Positions 28,983 through 38,666 of a DNA stretch of 64,000 bases are shown here, piece by piece. The DNA is taken from NCBI GenBank assembly GCA_019119595.1, contig DWWS01000074.1, forward strand, positions 1 through 64,000, given 5' to 3'. The notes below the pieces were generated by a model. That model did not search any database. It had not been told where the DNA came from and saw nothing but the letters and a program-made list of their open reading frames with translations. A program made the position numbers and the translations under genes. Numbering within the stretch: the stretch's first letter is position 1; every line of letters starts with the position of its first letter. The stretch comes from Candidatus Eisenbergiella merdavium. Its GTDB lineage: Bacteria > Bacillota > Clostridia > Lachnospirales > Lachnospiraceae.

Positions 28983-31367
28983 ATGAAAAAATGGACAAGG
29001 ATTGCGCATCAGCCCTGTCTGCCTCTGGGAAAGGACGGAAGGCTGGTGACGGCGTGTGAGGAACATATCGCCCTTTCTCTGGCGGCGGCAGAGGAAGGAA
29101 TGGTGCTTCTGAAAAATGAGGAGGGCCTGCTTCCCTTTGCCGAAGGAACCAGGCTCGCCCTGTTTGGAAAAGGACAGATCGATTACGTCCGCGGCGGCGG
29201 AGGAAGCGGCGAGGTAACGACGTCCTATACCCGCAATATCTGTGAAGGACTGAAGCGGAAGGAAAAGGAAGGGAAGGTACAGATATTCGACGCCCTTTCC
29301 GCCTTTTATGAGAAAAATGTGAGAGAGCAGTACGAGAACGGCGTACAGATCGGACAGACGGCGGAGCCGGAGATCCCGGATCAGCTGCTTGCGTCGGCGC
29401 GCAGCTTTGCGGATACGGCCGTGGTAACGATCTGCCGTTTTTCCGGAGAGGGCTGGGATCGAAAGGGAATTCCCGGCGACGGCGACTTTTATCTGTCCCC
29501 GCAGGAGCAGCGCATGGTGGAAGCGGTAAAGGCCGCCTTCCCCAGGGTGGCGGTCGTCCTGGATGTGGGCGGCATGGTGGATTCCTCCTGGTTTAAAGAC
29601 GATCCGGCCATTCAGTCTGTGCTTCTCGCCTGGCAGGCGGGGATCGAAGGGGGCCTTGCCGTCGCGGACATCCTTTGCGGGGACGCGAACCCCTCCGGCA
29701 AGCTGACGGATACCTTCGCGGGCTCCTTTGAGGATTATCCCTCCTCCGCTCATTTCAATGATTCCGAGGACTATGTGGAATATACGGAGGATATCTATGT
29801 GGGATACCGCTATTTCGAGACCATTCCCGGAGCGGCTTCCCGCGTGAATTATCCCTTCGGCTTCGGCCTTTCCTATACCTCGTTTTCCATCGATCAGATC
29901 ACGGGAGAGGAGCGTGACGGGCGCATCCATCTGTCTGCCTGCGTGACCAACACGGGAGACCGGGCGGGAAAGGAAGTGGTTCAGGCCTACGTGCAGGCGC
30001 CGCAGGGAAAGCTTGGAAAGCCGGAGCGGGCGCTTGCTGCTTTTGCGAAAACCCGTCTCCTTGCGCCCGGAGAGACCCAGAGGGTATTCCTTTCCTTTGA
30101 AACCGACAGCCTTGCCAGCTACGACGATCTGGGAAAGGTGGCGAAATCGGCTTATATCATGGAGGCGGGAGAGTACCGCTTCCATCTGGGAAATTCCGTG
30201 AGAAATACGGTTCCGGTTCCCTTCGTTCATACGGAAATGACTGACCGGATCACGAAGCAGCTTTCCGAGCGGGTCGCTCCCGTGGCCCTTCCGAGTCGGA
30301 TGCTGGCGGACGGCAGCTTTGAGATGCTTCCTGTCACCTCCGACGGAAGCAGGGACATCAATCCCGCGTTTGTGGAAGGCCTGCAGCCCCATAAGGGAAG
30401 CTGGCGGGATGAACTCGCCTTTTCCACGGGAAAACCCGGGGAGAAGGAGGGCGCCCCTGAAGCTTCCAAAGCAGCCGGAGAAAGGCTTCTGCTGCAGGAT
30501 GTGGCGGAGGGACGCTGCAGCCTGGACGAGTTTGTTTCGCAGCTTACCAACGGACAGCTCATCGACCTGCTGTGCGGCCAGCCGAACACGGGCGTTGCGA
30601 ACACCTTCGGCATGGGAAACCTGCCGGAATACGGCGTTCCCAACGTGATGACGGCGGACGGCCCCGCCGGCGTGCGGATCCAGCCGGAAATGGGCGTATG
30701 CACCACCGCCTGGCCCTGCGCAACTCTGCTGGCCTGCACCTGGAATCCGCAGCTCGTGGAGCAGATCGGCGCCGCCGGAGCCATGGAGATGAAGGAAAAC
30801 AATCTGGGCGTGTGGCTGACTCCCGCCATGAACATTCACAGAAGTCCGCTCTGCGGCCGGAATTTTGAATATTATTCAGAGGATCCCCTGATCACGGGAA
30901 AAATGGCTGCGGCCATGGTGCGGGGCATCCAGTCCCGCCACATTGGCGCGAGCGTAAAGCATTTCTGCTGCAACAATAAGGAGACCAACCGCAAGGAAAG
31001 CGATTCCCGCGTATCCGAGCGGGCCCTGCGGGAAATCTATCTGAAGGGCTTCGAGATCGCGGTGAAGGAAGCGCAGCCCTGGACGCTGATGACCTGCTAC
31101 AACCTGGTGAACGGGCAGTACGCCTCGGAACGTAAGGACCTGCTTGCGGGCATCCTGCGCGCAGAATGGGGCTTTACGGGCATGATCACCACGGACTGGT
31201 GGAACAAGGCGTATCAGTATAAGGAGATCATCGCCGGAAACGACCTGAAGATGGGAGCCGGAGAGCCCGACCGGGTTCTGGAGGCGCTCCGCGAGGGAAA
31301 GGTCAGCCGGGAAGAGATCGCATCCTGCGCGAAGCGGGTGCTGGAAACCATTCTGAAGTTTGACTGA
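28983..31367 (+). CDS. GH3 beta-glucosidase with permuted domain order
   Basis: C-domain motif (EEGMVLLKNEEGLLPF) at N-terminus, Fn3-like middle, GH3 barrel (SVKHFCCNNKETNRKESDSRVSERALREIYLKGFE; GMITTDWW) at C-terminus. Confidence 0.9.
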   Translation: MKKWTRIAHQPCLPLGKDGRLVTACEEHIALSLAAAEEGMVLLKNEEGLLPFAEGTRLALFGKGQIDYVRGGGGSGEVTTSYTRNICEGLKRKEKEGKVQIFDALSAFYEKNVREQYENGVQIGQTAEPEIPDQLLASARSFADTAVVTICRFSGEGWDRKGIPGDGDFYLSPQEQRMVEAVKAAFPRVAVVLDVGGMVDSSWFKDDPAIQSVLLAWQAGIEGGLAVADILCGDANPSGKLTDTFAGSFEDYPSSAHFNDSEDYVEYTEDIYVGYRYFETIPGAASRVNYPFGFGLSYTSFSIDQITGEERDGRIHLSACVTNTGDRAGKEVVQAYVQAPQGKLGKPERALAAFAKTRLLAPGETQRVFLSFETDSLASYDDLGKVAKSAYIMEAGEYRFHLGNSVRNTVPVPFVHTEMTDRITKQLSERVAPVALPSRMLADGSFEMLPVTSDGSRDINPAFVEGLQPHKGSWRDELAFSTGKPGEKEGAPEASKAAGERLLLQDVAEGRCSLDEFVSQLTNGQLIDLLCGQPNTGVANTFGMGNLPEYGVPNVMTADGPAGVRIQPEMGVCTTAWPCATLLACTWNPQLVEQIGAAGAMEMKENNLGVWLTPAMNIHRSPLCGRNFEYYSEDPLITGKMAAAMVRGIQSRHIGASVKHFCCNNKETNRKESDSRVSERALREIYLKGFEIAVKEAQPWTLMTCYNLVNGQYASERKDLLAGILRAEWGFTGMITTDWWNKAYQYKEIIAGNDLKMGAGEPDRVLEALREGKVSREEIASCAKRVLETILKFD

Positions 31368-31395
31368 AATCTGCGCCGCCGGGCGCACTGAAAAA

Positions 31396-31439
31396 CCTCC
31401 CCGTTCCGTACACATGAGCTGTGTGCAGGAACGGGGAGG
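31396..31439. terminator. Bidirectional terminator between convergent genes
   Basis: CCTCCCCGTTCC / GGAACGGGGAGG 12-bp perfect arms with inner ACACA/TGTGT. Confidence 0.8.
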
Positions 31440-31469
31440 ATCTTTGTCTGAAAGGAAAACGTCGGCGGA

Positions 31470-32246
31470 TCAGTCGGCCATCCAGCCGCCGCCGTCCACG
31501 TTTATGGTCTGGCCGGAGAGCCATTTGCTCTCGTCGCTCGCAAGGAATACTACCACAGGAGCCACGTCGTCATAGGGATCTCCCGGTCTGTGGAAGGCGT
31601 TGTCCTTAAACGCCTCCATGGCGTATTTCTGCATCTCGGGAAGCTGCTGGGACATGTTGTTCTGCGCGTTGTCGGTGAAACCGCCGGGACAGACGATATT
31701 GCAGCGGATATTATACTGTCCCCACTCTCTTGCGACGGTTCTTGACAGGGCGCGGATCGCTTCCTTAAGCGGAGCATATTCGCCGGACATGCACGGGCTT
31801 TCCTGGCCCCAGCGTGAACCGAAGTTAATGATGGATGCACCTGCGCCGGGCTTATCCTTCATGTAAGGGAAAAGAAGCTGCATCAGATGCCAGGTGCTGC
31901 AGAAATCCACCTTCAGGTCATACATGAAATCTTCCATTTTCAGGTCGATAAAAGGAGCAAGGACCACATGATGCACGTTGTTGATGAGAACATCCACGGT
32001 TTTAAAGTGCTCGATGGTCATGTCCACAAATTTCACAAGCTCGTCGTAATCAGCCACATCACAGGCATAGGAGATTACGTCGGCTCCCGCTTCTTCACAG
32101 AGCTTTCTGGTCTCCTCCAGACGCGCGGCGTTTTTGGAGCAGATCGAAAGGCTGGCTCCCTCGCGTGCCATCCGGATGGCAAACTGTTTCCCGAGACCGC
32201 TGCCGCAGCCGGTGATCACAACAACTTTTCCGTCTAATTTACCCAT
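31470..32246 (-). CDS. Short-chain dehydrogenase/reductase
   Basis: TGCGSGLGKQ cofactor motif, C-terminal WLSGQTINVDGGGWM. Confidence 0.9.
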   Translation of the reverse strand: MGKLDGKVVVITGCGSGLGKQFAIRMAREGASLSICSKNAARLEETRKLCEEAGADVISYACDVADYDELVKFVDMTIEHFKTVDVLINNVHHVVLAPFIDLKMEDFMYDLKVDFCSTWHLMQLLFPYMKDKPGAGASIINFGSRWGQESPCMSGEYAPLKEAIRALSRTVAREWGQYNIRCNIVCPGGFTDNAQNNMSQQLPEMQKYAMEAFKDNAFHRPGDPYDDVAPVVVFLASDESKWLSGQTINVDGGGWMAD

Positions 32247-32363
32247 TTTGAAACCTCCTCCATATAAATGGTTTTTGTGTTTTCATTCTAGCATTTGCCC
32301 ATTTTTGCATAAAGTCCATAAAATGCAGGCAAAAAGGAGGAGAGGGGTATACAAAATGTACGC

Positions 32364-33839
32364 CTATTTTGATGCGGAAAAATAAAGCTGCCAGCGCAGA
32401 AGCAGCCTGCCCTCCGGAGAAAGAAGCTCGTCGCCCAGAAGCTCCTGCAGCCGCTTCAGCCTTTTCAGCAGGGAGCTCCGGTGCAGGTAGAGCGCCTTTG
32501 CCGTTTCCGCGATATTCATTTCCTGATCCAGATAGACCTTCAGTGTGTTCAGATAGTCCACCTGGGAGGCCGCGTCATAGTCCCTGAGCCGTTTCATCCC
32601 TTCGGTCTGAAGGCTCTCAAACGGAAGCGGGCCGACGCTGTTTCTTAAAAGCCAGGGGAGACGGAGCTCTTCAAAAAAATACCAGCATTTCCGGATGTCC
32701 GTTTCCCGCCCGACCGCAAGTGCGCCCGCCGCCTGACAATACAGATTCCGGCAGTCCATGATCCCGTGCCCGCAGGCGCTGATGCCCGCCATGAGATCAA
32801 GCTGGCCGAACCGCTGCTGCAGCCCGTCGGCCTGTGAGAGCTCGAAGCGCGGAAGAAAGCCGACCACCAATCCTTCAAACAGCAGACTGATGCAGCCGTC
32901 AAAGGAGCTTTCCAGGGCAAGGCAGAGATAGTCATAGGGAAGCATTTGCCGTCCGGCGCTCTGAAGCACCAGACAACGGTAATCTTCAAAATCCCTCCGG
33001 TAGCTCTCCGCCTCAAGCTGCAGCTGTCCGCTGATCTGTTTTTCCTGAAGCAGATCCTCCATCACCATCCGCAGGGCACGGCTGTGCTTTCCTCTTGTGC
33101 CGTGGTAGAAAACAAACAGCTCGTCCGCATATTGGAAGAAATGCTGAAAAAGAGCCAGGTCGCTTTCCCGGAAGCTGCGCCCATCCTCCATGACGGAGCA
33201 GGTCCCTTCATACCGTTCGCCGATGCAGAGATTTTTACAGTAAACCAGGCTGCCGCCATACCGGCCGTCCTGCCCGGTAAAATAGCCCTGCTTTTGAAGC
33301 TTACCCAGGGAGTAATCCTGATTTATGGTACGGATGATCTCGTCCGGAAGAAACTGACCCTGATAGTCAAAGCGTTCCCCTTCGCAGGCGTTGTAATATC
33401 TGGAGTCGGCCAGCAGAACCAGATTTTTGTCATTGATCAGCAGACGGCAGCCGATCTTTCGGGCCCCGATCCCTGCCAGCTCGCTGAGATCCCGCCGCTG
33501 TGCCACCGCGTCCTGCATGGAATGATCCCAGACGTCAAATTCCTCCATGATCTTCAGAAGCGCATTCATCAGCTCCTGGACGGAGCAGCAGTCCTGCACC
33601 ACCATAACAGGCCCGGAGGCACGGGAAAAATCCGCGCCTCCGGAAGCGGTACAGACGACCGGCACCGAGAAGCCTTCCGGAAGAGTCTGGTTCTCCAGTA
33701 CATAGATGTAGTCGGCGCTCCAGCGCTCTGTATAGAAACGGGGCGCCGCGATATGCAGCTCCTTACGCGCCGTCCCATACCGGCGCAGGGAATAAATTTC
33801 TGAAAGGGAATCAAAAAGGATGTCGAAGTTCAGTTTCAT
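32364..33839 (-). CDS. PucR/CdaR-type transcriptional regulator
   Basis: C-terminal HTH_30: LNTLKVYLDQEMNIAETAKALYLHRSSLLKRLKRLQELLG. Confidence 0.85.
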   Translation of the reverse strand: MKLNFDILFDSLSEIYSLRRYGTARKELHIAAPRFYTERWSADYIYVLENQTLPEGFSVPVVCTASGGADFSRASGPVMVVQDCCSVQELMNALLKIMEEFDVWDHSMQDAVAQRRDLSELAGIGARKIGCRLLINDKNLVLLADSRYYNACEGERFDYQGQFLPDEIIRTINQDYSLGKLQKQGYFTGQDGRYGGSLVYCKNLCIGERYEGTCSVMEDGRSFRESDLALFQHFFQYADELFVFYHGTRGKHSRALRMVMEDLLQEKQISGQLQLEAESYRRDFEDYRCLVLQSAGRQMLPYDYLCLALESSFDGCISLLFEGLVVGFLPRFELSQADGLQQRFGQLDLMAGISACGHGIMDCRNLYCQAAGALAVGRETDIRKCWYFFEELRLPWLLRNSVGPLPFESLQTEGMKRLRDYDAASQVDYLNTLKVYLDQEMNIAETAKALYLHRSSLLKRLKRLQELLGDELLSPEGRLLLRWQLYFSASK

Positions 33840-33862
33840 GGATTCTGTACGCCTTTTTTCTG

Positions 33863-33940
33863 CCGCCCGGGAATTTCTTTTTAAATAAATGCTCCGCCCG
33901 GACATTGCTTTCTCATCTATAGAATAAATGTTCCGCCCGG
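33863..33940. promoter_or_regulatory. Direct repeats AATAAATGyTCCGCCCGG (33884-33901, 33923-33940) and a shorter CCGCCCGG copy (33863-33870)
   Basis: 17 of 18 identity between the two long copies, located between aroC and the PucR-type gene. Confidence 0.7.
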
Positions 33941-33952
33941 GCGGATGTCCGT

Positions 33953-35047
33953 TCACACTCGATAGAAATTCTTGATCCCATCGAGCCTTGCGGTCATGTT
34001 GGAGAGCAGGGCGTCGGCAAGCACCAGGGCGGTCATGGCCTCTACCACGACCACGGCGCGGGGCACGATGACCGGATCGTGGCGGCCTCTGATGCGGATG
34101 GAGATATCCTCCCCGTTCCGGTTTACCGTCTGCTGCTCCGAAAAGATGGAAGGGGTGGGCTTTATGTGGGCGCGCAGAAGGATCCGGCTTCCGTCGCTGA
34201 TCCCGCCGAGGATCCCGCCTGCATGATTGGACGCCTTTTTCACACTGCCGTCCTCCATGCGGAAGGGATCGTTGCTTTCCGAGCCGCGGGCAAGGGCCGC
34301 CGCGGTTCCGTCGCCGATCTCCACCGCCTTCACGGCACCGATGGACATGACGGCCCCGGCAAGGGCGGCGTCCAGCTTGTCAAAAACGGGATCGCCAAGC
34401 CCGGCGGGAACGCCGTCCGCGAAGCATTCCACCACGCCGCCCGCGGAATCGGACTGCTTCATGCATTCCTCCAGAAAGCCTTCCGCACGGGAAGCGGCGT
34501 CCGCATCCGGCATGCAGAGAGGGTTCCGTGCAATCTCCTCCTCGCAGAAGCCCTCGCAGGCAACAGGCCCGATGCTTTTGGTATAGGCGCAGACCCGGAT
34601 GCCGAGCTGCTTTAAAAGAAGGGATGCGATGGCGCCCGCGGCGACCCGTCCCGCAGTTTCTCTTCCCGAGGAACGCCCCCCGCCCCGGTAATCCCGGAAG
34701 CCGTATTTGGCGTCATAGGTATAATCGGCATGCCCCGGTCTGTAATAGGAAGCGATCTCGCCATAATCTGAGGAGCGCTGAGAGGTATTGGGAATCAGAA
34801 GGCTGATGGGAGTTCCTGTGGCCCTTCCCTCAAACACGCCGGAAAGGATCTGTACCGCATCCGCCTCCTTGCGCGGCGTGGAAAACCGGCTGCCGCCGGG
34901 CTTCCTGCGGTCGAGAAACCGCTGGATCTCCTCCTCGCTGACGGGAAGACCCGCGGGAACGCCGTCCACGACGACGCCCAGCGCCTTTCCGTGGGATTCC
35001 CCCCAGGTGGTGATTCGAAACTGCTTTCCAAATGTATTTCCGGCCAT
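33953..35047 (-). CDS. aroC: Chorismate synthase
   Basis: MAGNTFGKQFRITTWGESHGKALGVVVDGVPAG; GGRSSGRETAGRVAAGAIA; RGRHDPVIVPRAV. Confidence 0.96.
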   Translation of the reverse strand: MAGNTFGKQFRITTWGESHGKALGVVVDGVPAGLPVSEEEIQRFLDRRKPGGSRFSTPRKEADAVQILSGVFEGRATGTPISLLIPNTSQRSSDYGEIASYYRPGHADYTYDAKYGFRDYRGGGRSSGRETAGRVAAGAIASLLLKQLGIRVCAYTKSIGPVACEGFCEEEIARNPLCMPDADAASRAEGFLEECMKQSDSAGGVVECFADGVPAGLGDPVFDKLDAALAGAVMSIGAVKAVEIGDGTAAALARGSESNDPFRMEDGSVKKASNHAGGILGGISDGSRILLRAHIKPTPSIFSEQQTVNRNGEDISIRIRGRHDPVIVPRAVVVVEAMTALVLADALLSNMTARLDGIKNFYRV

Positions 35048-35257
35048 AATGCTCCTCCGTTCCTGATCGGTTCATCAATATCCTGACGGCCCGGCGGTAT
35101 GTTTGCGCGCATGAACGAACCGTCAGGCATATTATATCCCGGATCGGCGGGACGGGCAAGCTTGAATGCAGATTGCAGATATGGTATGATAATAGGCGCT
35201 GTCCGCTGGCCTGCCGGCAGGCTGCAGCCGATAATACGTGGAAAGGGGAAAACAGAC

Positions 35258-36394
35258 ATGTATCGTCTGATCAGACAGGAAGGAAGAGCGAAGAGGGGAG
35301 AGCTTGTGACCGTGCACGGCACGATCCAGACTCCTGTTTTTATGAATGTGGGAACCGCCGCGGCGATCAAGGGAGCGGTGTCCACGGAGGATCTGGAGCA
35401 GATCAAAACGCAGGTGGAGCTGTCCAACACCTATCACCTCCATGTGCGGCCGGGAGACGAGGTGGTGAAAAAGCTGGGCGGCCTTCATAAATTCATGTCC
35501 TGGAACCGGCCGATCCTCACGGACTCCGGCGGCTTTCAGGTGTTTTCCCTGGCGACGCTGAGAAAAATAAAGGAAGAAGGCGTTTATTTTCATTCCCATG
35601 TGGACGGAAGAAAGATTTTCATGGGGCCGGAGGAGAGCATGCGCATCCAGTCCAATCTGGCGTCCACCATCGCCATGGCCTTCGACGAGTGCGCCCCTGC
35701 AAAGGCGGAACGGGATTATGTGGAAAATTCCGTGGCAAGAACTACAAGATGGCTGGAGCGGTGCAAGAAGGAAATGCAGCGCCTGAACGGTCTGGAGGAT
35801 ACCATCAACAAAAACCAGCTTCTGTTCGGCATCAATCAGGGCGCGGTTTATACGGACATCCGCATCGACCACGCGAAGCGGATCGCGGAAATGGAGCTGG
35901 ACGGCTACGCCATCGGCGGCCTTGCGGTGGGAGAGACTCACGAGGAGATGTATCATGTGCTGGATGAAACGGTGCCCCATCTTCCTGTGGACAGGCCCAC
36001 CTATCTGATGGGTGTGGGAACTCCCGCCAATATTCTGGAGGCGGTGGAGCGCGGCGTGGACTTTTTTGACTGCGTGTATCCCACAAGGAACGGCCGCCAC
36101 GGCCATCTGTATACCAACCACGGGAAGATCAACCTGTTTAACGCGAGATATGAGCTGGATACGCGTCCCATCGAAGAGGGCTGCGGCTGTCCCGCCTGCC
36201 GCAGATACTCCAGAGCCTACATCCGCCATCTGCTGAAGGCGAAGGAGATGCTGGGAATGCGTCTGTGCGTGCTCCATAATCTCTGGTTCTACAATACCAT
36301 GATGGAGGAGATCCGGGACGCCCTGGACGAAGGGCGCTTCGCAGCCTATAAAAAGGAAAAGCTGGATCGCATGAATGGCGGAGAAGAATCATGA
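35258..36394 (+). CDS. tgt: Queuine tRNA-ribosyltransferase
   Basis: LTDSGGFQVFSL, GGLAVGETHEEMY, zinc ligands CGCPACRRYSRAYIRHLLKA. Confidence 0.96.
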   Translation: MYRLIRQEGRAKRGELVTVHGTIQTPVFMNVGTAAAIKGAVSTEDLEQIKTQVELSNTYHLHVRPGDEVVKKLGGLHKFMSWNRPILTDSGGFQVFSLATLRKIKEEGVYFHSHVDGRKIFMGPEESMRIQSNLASTIAMAFDECAPAKAERDYVENSVARTTRWLERCKKEMQRLNGLEDTINKNQLLFGINQGAVYTDIRIDHAKRIAEMELDGYAIGGLAVGETHEEMYHVLDETVPHLPVDRPTYLMGVGTPANILEAVERGVDFFDCVYPTRNGRHGHLYTNHGKINLFNARYELDTRPIEEGCGCPACRRYSRAYIRHLLKAKEMLGMRLCVLHNLWFYNTMMEEIRDALDEGRFAAYKKEKLDRMNGGEES

Positions 36395-36636
36395 TTCCGG
36401 ATCAAAATCCAGGATCGACGGGTGAATCGAATGGGGCTTGCGCGATTGGCATTTTTTGTGTATGATTGTAGAGATAGTGTTACAGCGCGAAGCGTAACGG
36501 AATAAGGGATCCCTTAAAAAGGGATTTTCCGGCCGCGGCGGATCGTCCGCGGCGCGGAGCAAAAGAAGCCGGTGCGGGCAGGACCGCACCAGAATTACGC
36601 CGCTCATGGCGGCAATTTTAGGAGGTTTGGAAAGAA

Positions 36637-36957
36637 ATGGGAATTTTGGCGACTGAAACGGCAGCGGCGGCAGGCACAGGCGGAATGATCGGAATGATTC
36701 TGGTCTATGTGGTCATCTTCGGCGCGTTCTTCTATTTTGTCATGTATCGTCCGCAGAAGAAGGAGCAGAAGAAGATGAACGCCATGCTTTCTTCCCTGGA
36801 GATCGGGGACAGCGTTCTCACCAACAGCGGCTTTTACGGCGTGATCATCGACATCACCGAGGATACGGTCATCGTGGAATTCGGCAATAACAGAAACTGC
36901 CGTATCCCCATGCAGAAGGCGGCGATCGCTCAGGTGGAGAAGCCGGACGGAGAATAA
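36637..36957 (+). CDS. yajC: Preprotein translocase subunit YajC
   Basis: Single TM followed by FFYFVMYRPQKKEQKKMNAMLSSLEIGDSVLTNSGFYGVI. Confidence 0.9.
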   Translation: MGILATETAAAAGTGGMIGMILVYVVIFGAFFYFVMYRPQKKEQKKMNAMLSSLEIGDSVLTNSGFYGVIIDITEDTVIVEFGNNRNCRIPMQKAAIAQVEKPDGE

Positions 36958-37015
36958 AGCGGAAAGCTATTCGCTGTGGATATACCGAAAAGAGAATTCA
37001 TTACTGCAGGTTATT

Positions 37016-37051
37016 TCAGCCATATCGAAAGGATATGGCTGATTTTGTTTT
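37016..37051 (+). terminator. Rho-independent terminator of tgt-yajC
   Basis: TCAGCCATATC-gaaag-GATATGGCTGA followed by TTTTGTTTT. Confidence 0.9.
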
Positions 37052-37067
37052 CACAGCTTCTTTTTTG

Positions 37068-37096
37068 TTGAAATTCGATATTCAATAAGATATTAT
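37068..37096 (+). promoter_or_regulatory. Promoter TTGAAA-N17-TATTAT for leuB-ilvD-ilvB
   Basis: TTGAAA 37068-37073, TATTAT 37091-37096. Confidence 0.65.
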
Positions 37097-37102
37097 AGAA
37101 GA

Positions 37103-37479
37103 AATAGTTTCTGCTCATGGGCCAGCCGCAAACACTTGCTGTTTGCGGCGTAAGAACATGATACAGATGTGAGCGGGCTCTTTTTGCGAAGCAAAATCCG
37201 GAATGAGCCCGCGAATGCTCCTGTTCATGGGGCACCCGTGAACAGGAACATACTCATGGAACGGATTTCTGTGAGAGATTCCCCGCGAAGCGCAGGGGAG
37301 GAATGCCGGGCATCGGATGTGAAAACGTCCATCGTCCGGCGTTCCCGTATACAGGAGATCTTTTCCGGCCTGCATAGCCGGCCGGCAGTCCTGTGCGTTC
37401 CTCCGTGTAAAACGTTTCGCATAGCGGAAAAAAAGAAAAGAATGAAAGCGCCGCCTGCGCGGCAGAAAAGGAGCAGAAT
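37103..37479 (+). promoter_or_regulatory. Long hairpin-rich 5' leader of leuB
   Basis: Consecutive stems: CCGCAAACA/TGTTTGCGG, GCGGGCTC/GAGCCCGC, CCTGTTCATGGG/CCCGTGAACAGG, TTCCCCGCG-aag-CGCaGGGGA. Confidence 0.55.
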
Positions 37480-38613
37480 ATGAAGCTGAATATCGGATGC
37501 ATTTCCGGCGACGGCATCGGGCCGGAGATCGTAGGAGAAGCGAGAAAGGTGCTTGACGCCGTAGCTGTGAAATATGGACATGAGATTTCTTACAGGGAGA
37601 TTTTGCTTGGCGGAGCGTCCATCGACGCGCACGGCGTTCCGCTGACCCCGGAGGCCGTTGGGGCGGCAAGGGAGAGCGACGCTGTGCTGATGGGCTCCAT
37701 CGGCGGAGACGCGAATACCTCGCCCTGGTATCAGCTTCCGCCGGACCGCCGCCCGGAGGCAGGCCTTCTTGCCATCCGCAAGGAGCTTGGGCTGTTTGCC
37801 AATCTTCGGCCCGCGGTGCTTTATGAGGAGCTTGCGGACGCCTGCCCGCTGAAGAAGGAAACCAGCGAAGCGGGCTTTGACCTGCTGATCATGAGAGAGC
37901 TGACCGGCGGCCTGTATTTCGGAGAAAGAAGGACCACGGTGGAGAACGGCCTGCGCACCGCGGTTGACACCCTGGTTTATAATGAAAACGAGATTCGCCG
38001 GATCGCCGTGAAGGCCTTTGACATCGCGCGTAAGCGCAGGGGAAGGGTGACAAGCGTGGATAAGGCGAACGTGCTGGATTCGTCCCGCCTGTGGAGAGCG
38101 GTGGTGAACGAGGTGGCGAAGGATTACACGGACGTGGAGCTTTCCCACATGCTGGTTGACAACTGCGCCATGCAGCTCGTGAAGGATCCCGCGCAGTTCG
38201 ACGTGATCCTGACCGAGAACATGTTCGGAGACATTCTTTCCGACGAGGCCAGCATGGTCACTGGCTCCATCGGCATGCTGGCGAGCGCCAGCCTGAACGA
38301 TACGAAATTCGGCCTGTATGAGCCGAGCCACGGCAGCGCGCCGGACATCGCGGGAAAGAACATCGCGAATCCCATCGCCACCATCTTAAGCGCGTCCATG
38401 ATGCTGCGTTACAGCTTCGACCTGGACAAAGAGGCGGACGATATCGAGCGGGCGGTGAAGCAGGTATTGAAGGAAGGATACCGGACGTCGGACATCATGC
38501 CGGAGGGAGGCGGAAGTCTTTCCGGTGAAGGCACATCCGAAACGGCCGCGGCGGCTTCTGTTAAAAAATGCACCTGCAGCGAGATGGGAAGCCTGATCGC
38601 GCAGAGGATCTGA
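37480..38613 (+). CDS. leuB: 3-isopropylmalate dehydrogenase
   Basis: [67 protein letters not shown]. Confidence 0.95.
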   Translation: MKLNIGCISGDGIGPEIVGEARKVLDAVAVKYGHEISYREILLGGASIDAHGVPLTPEAVGAARESDAVLMGSIGGDANTSPWYQLPPDRRPEAGLLAIRKELGLFANLRPAVLYEELADACPLKKETSEAGFDLLIMRELTGGLYFGERRTTVENGLRTAVDTLVYNENEIRRIAVKAFDIARKRRGRVTSVDKANVLDSSRLWRAVVNEVAKDYTDVELSHMLVDNCAMQLVKDPAQFDVILTENMFGDILSDEASMVTGSIGMLASASLNDTKFGLYEPSHGSAPDIAGKNIANPIATILSASMMLRYSFDLDKEADDIERAVKQVLKEGYRTSDIMPEGGGSLSGEGTSETAAAASVKKCTCSEMGSLIAQRI

Positions 38614-38666
38614 ACCGGTGCAGGGAACCGTTTTGAATAAAGAAATCAGAAAGGAAGTAAGAGGCA

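Noticed and set aside
28962-30839. 625-aa minus-strand ORF opposite the GH3 gene
   Set aside because: Antisense frame of a well-supported GH3 enzyme with no recognisable motif.
37103-37479. T-box riboswitch for leuB-ilvDB
   Set aside because: Considered because of location and hairpins, but no AGGGTGGNACCGCG-like antiterminator sequence is visible.
37169-37483. 104-aa ORF in the leuB leader
   Set aside because: Basic, low-quality composition, crosses several strong hairpins; better explained as a structured leader.
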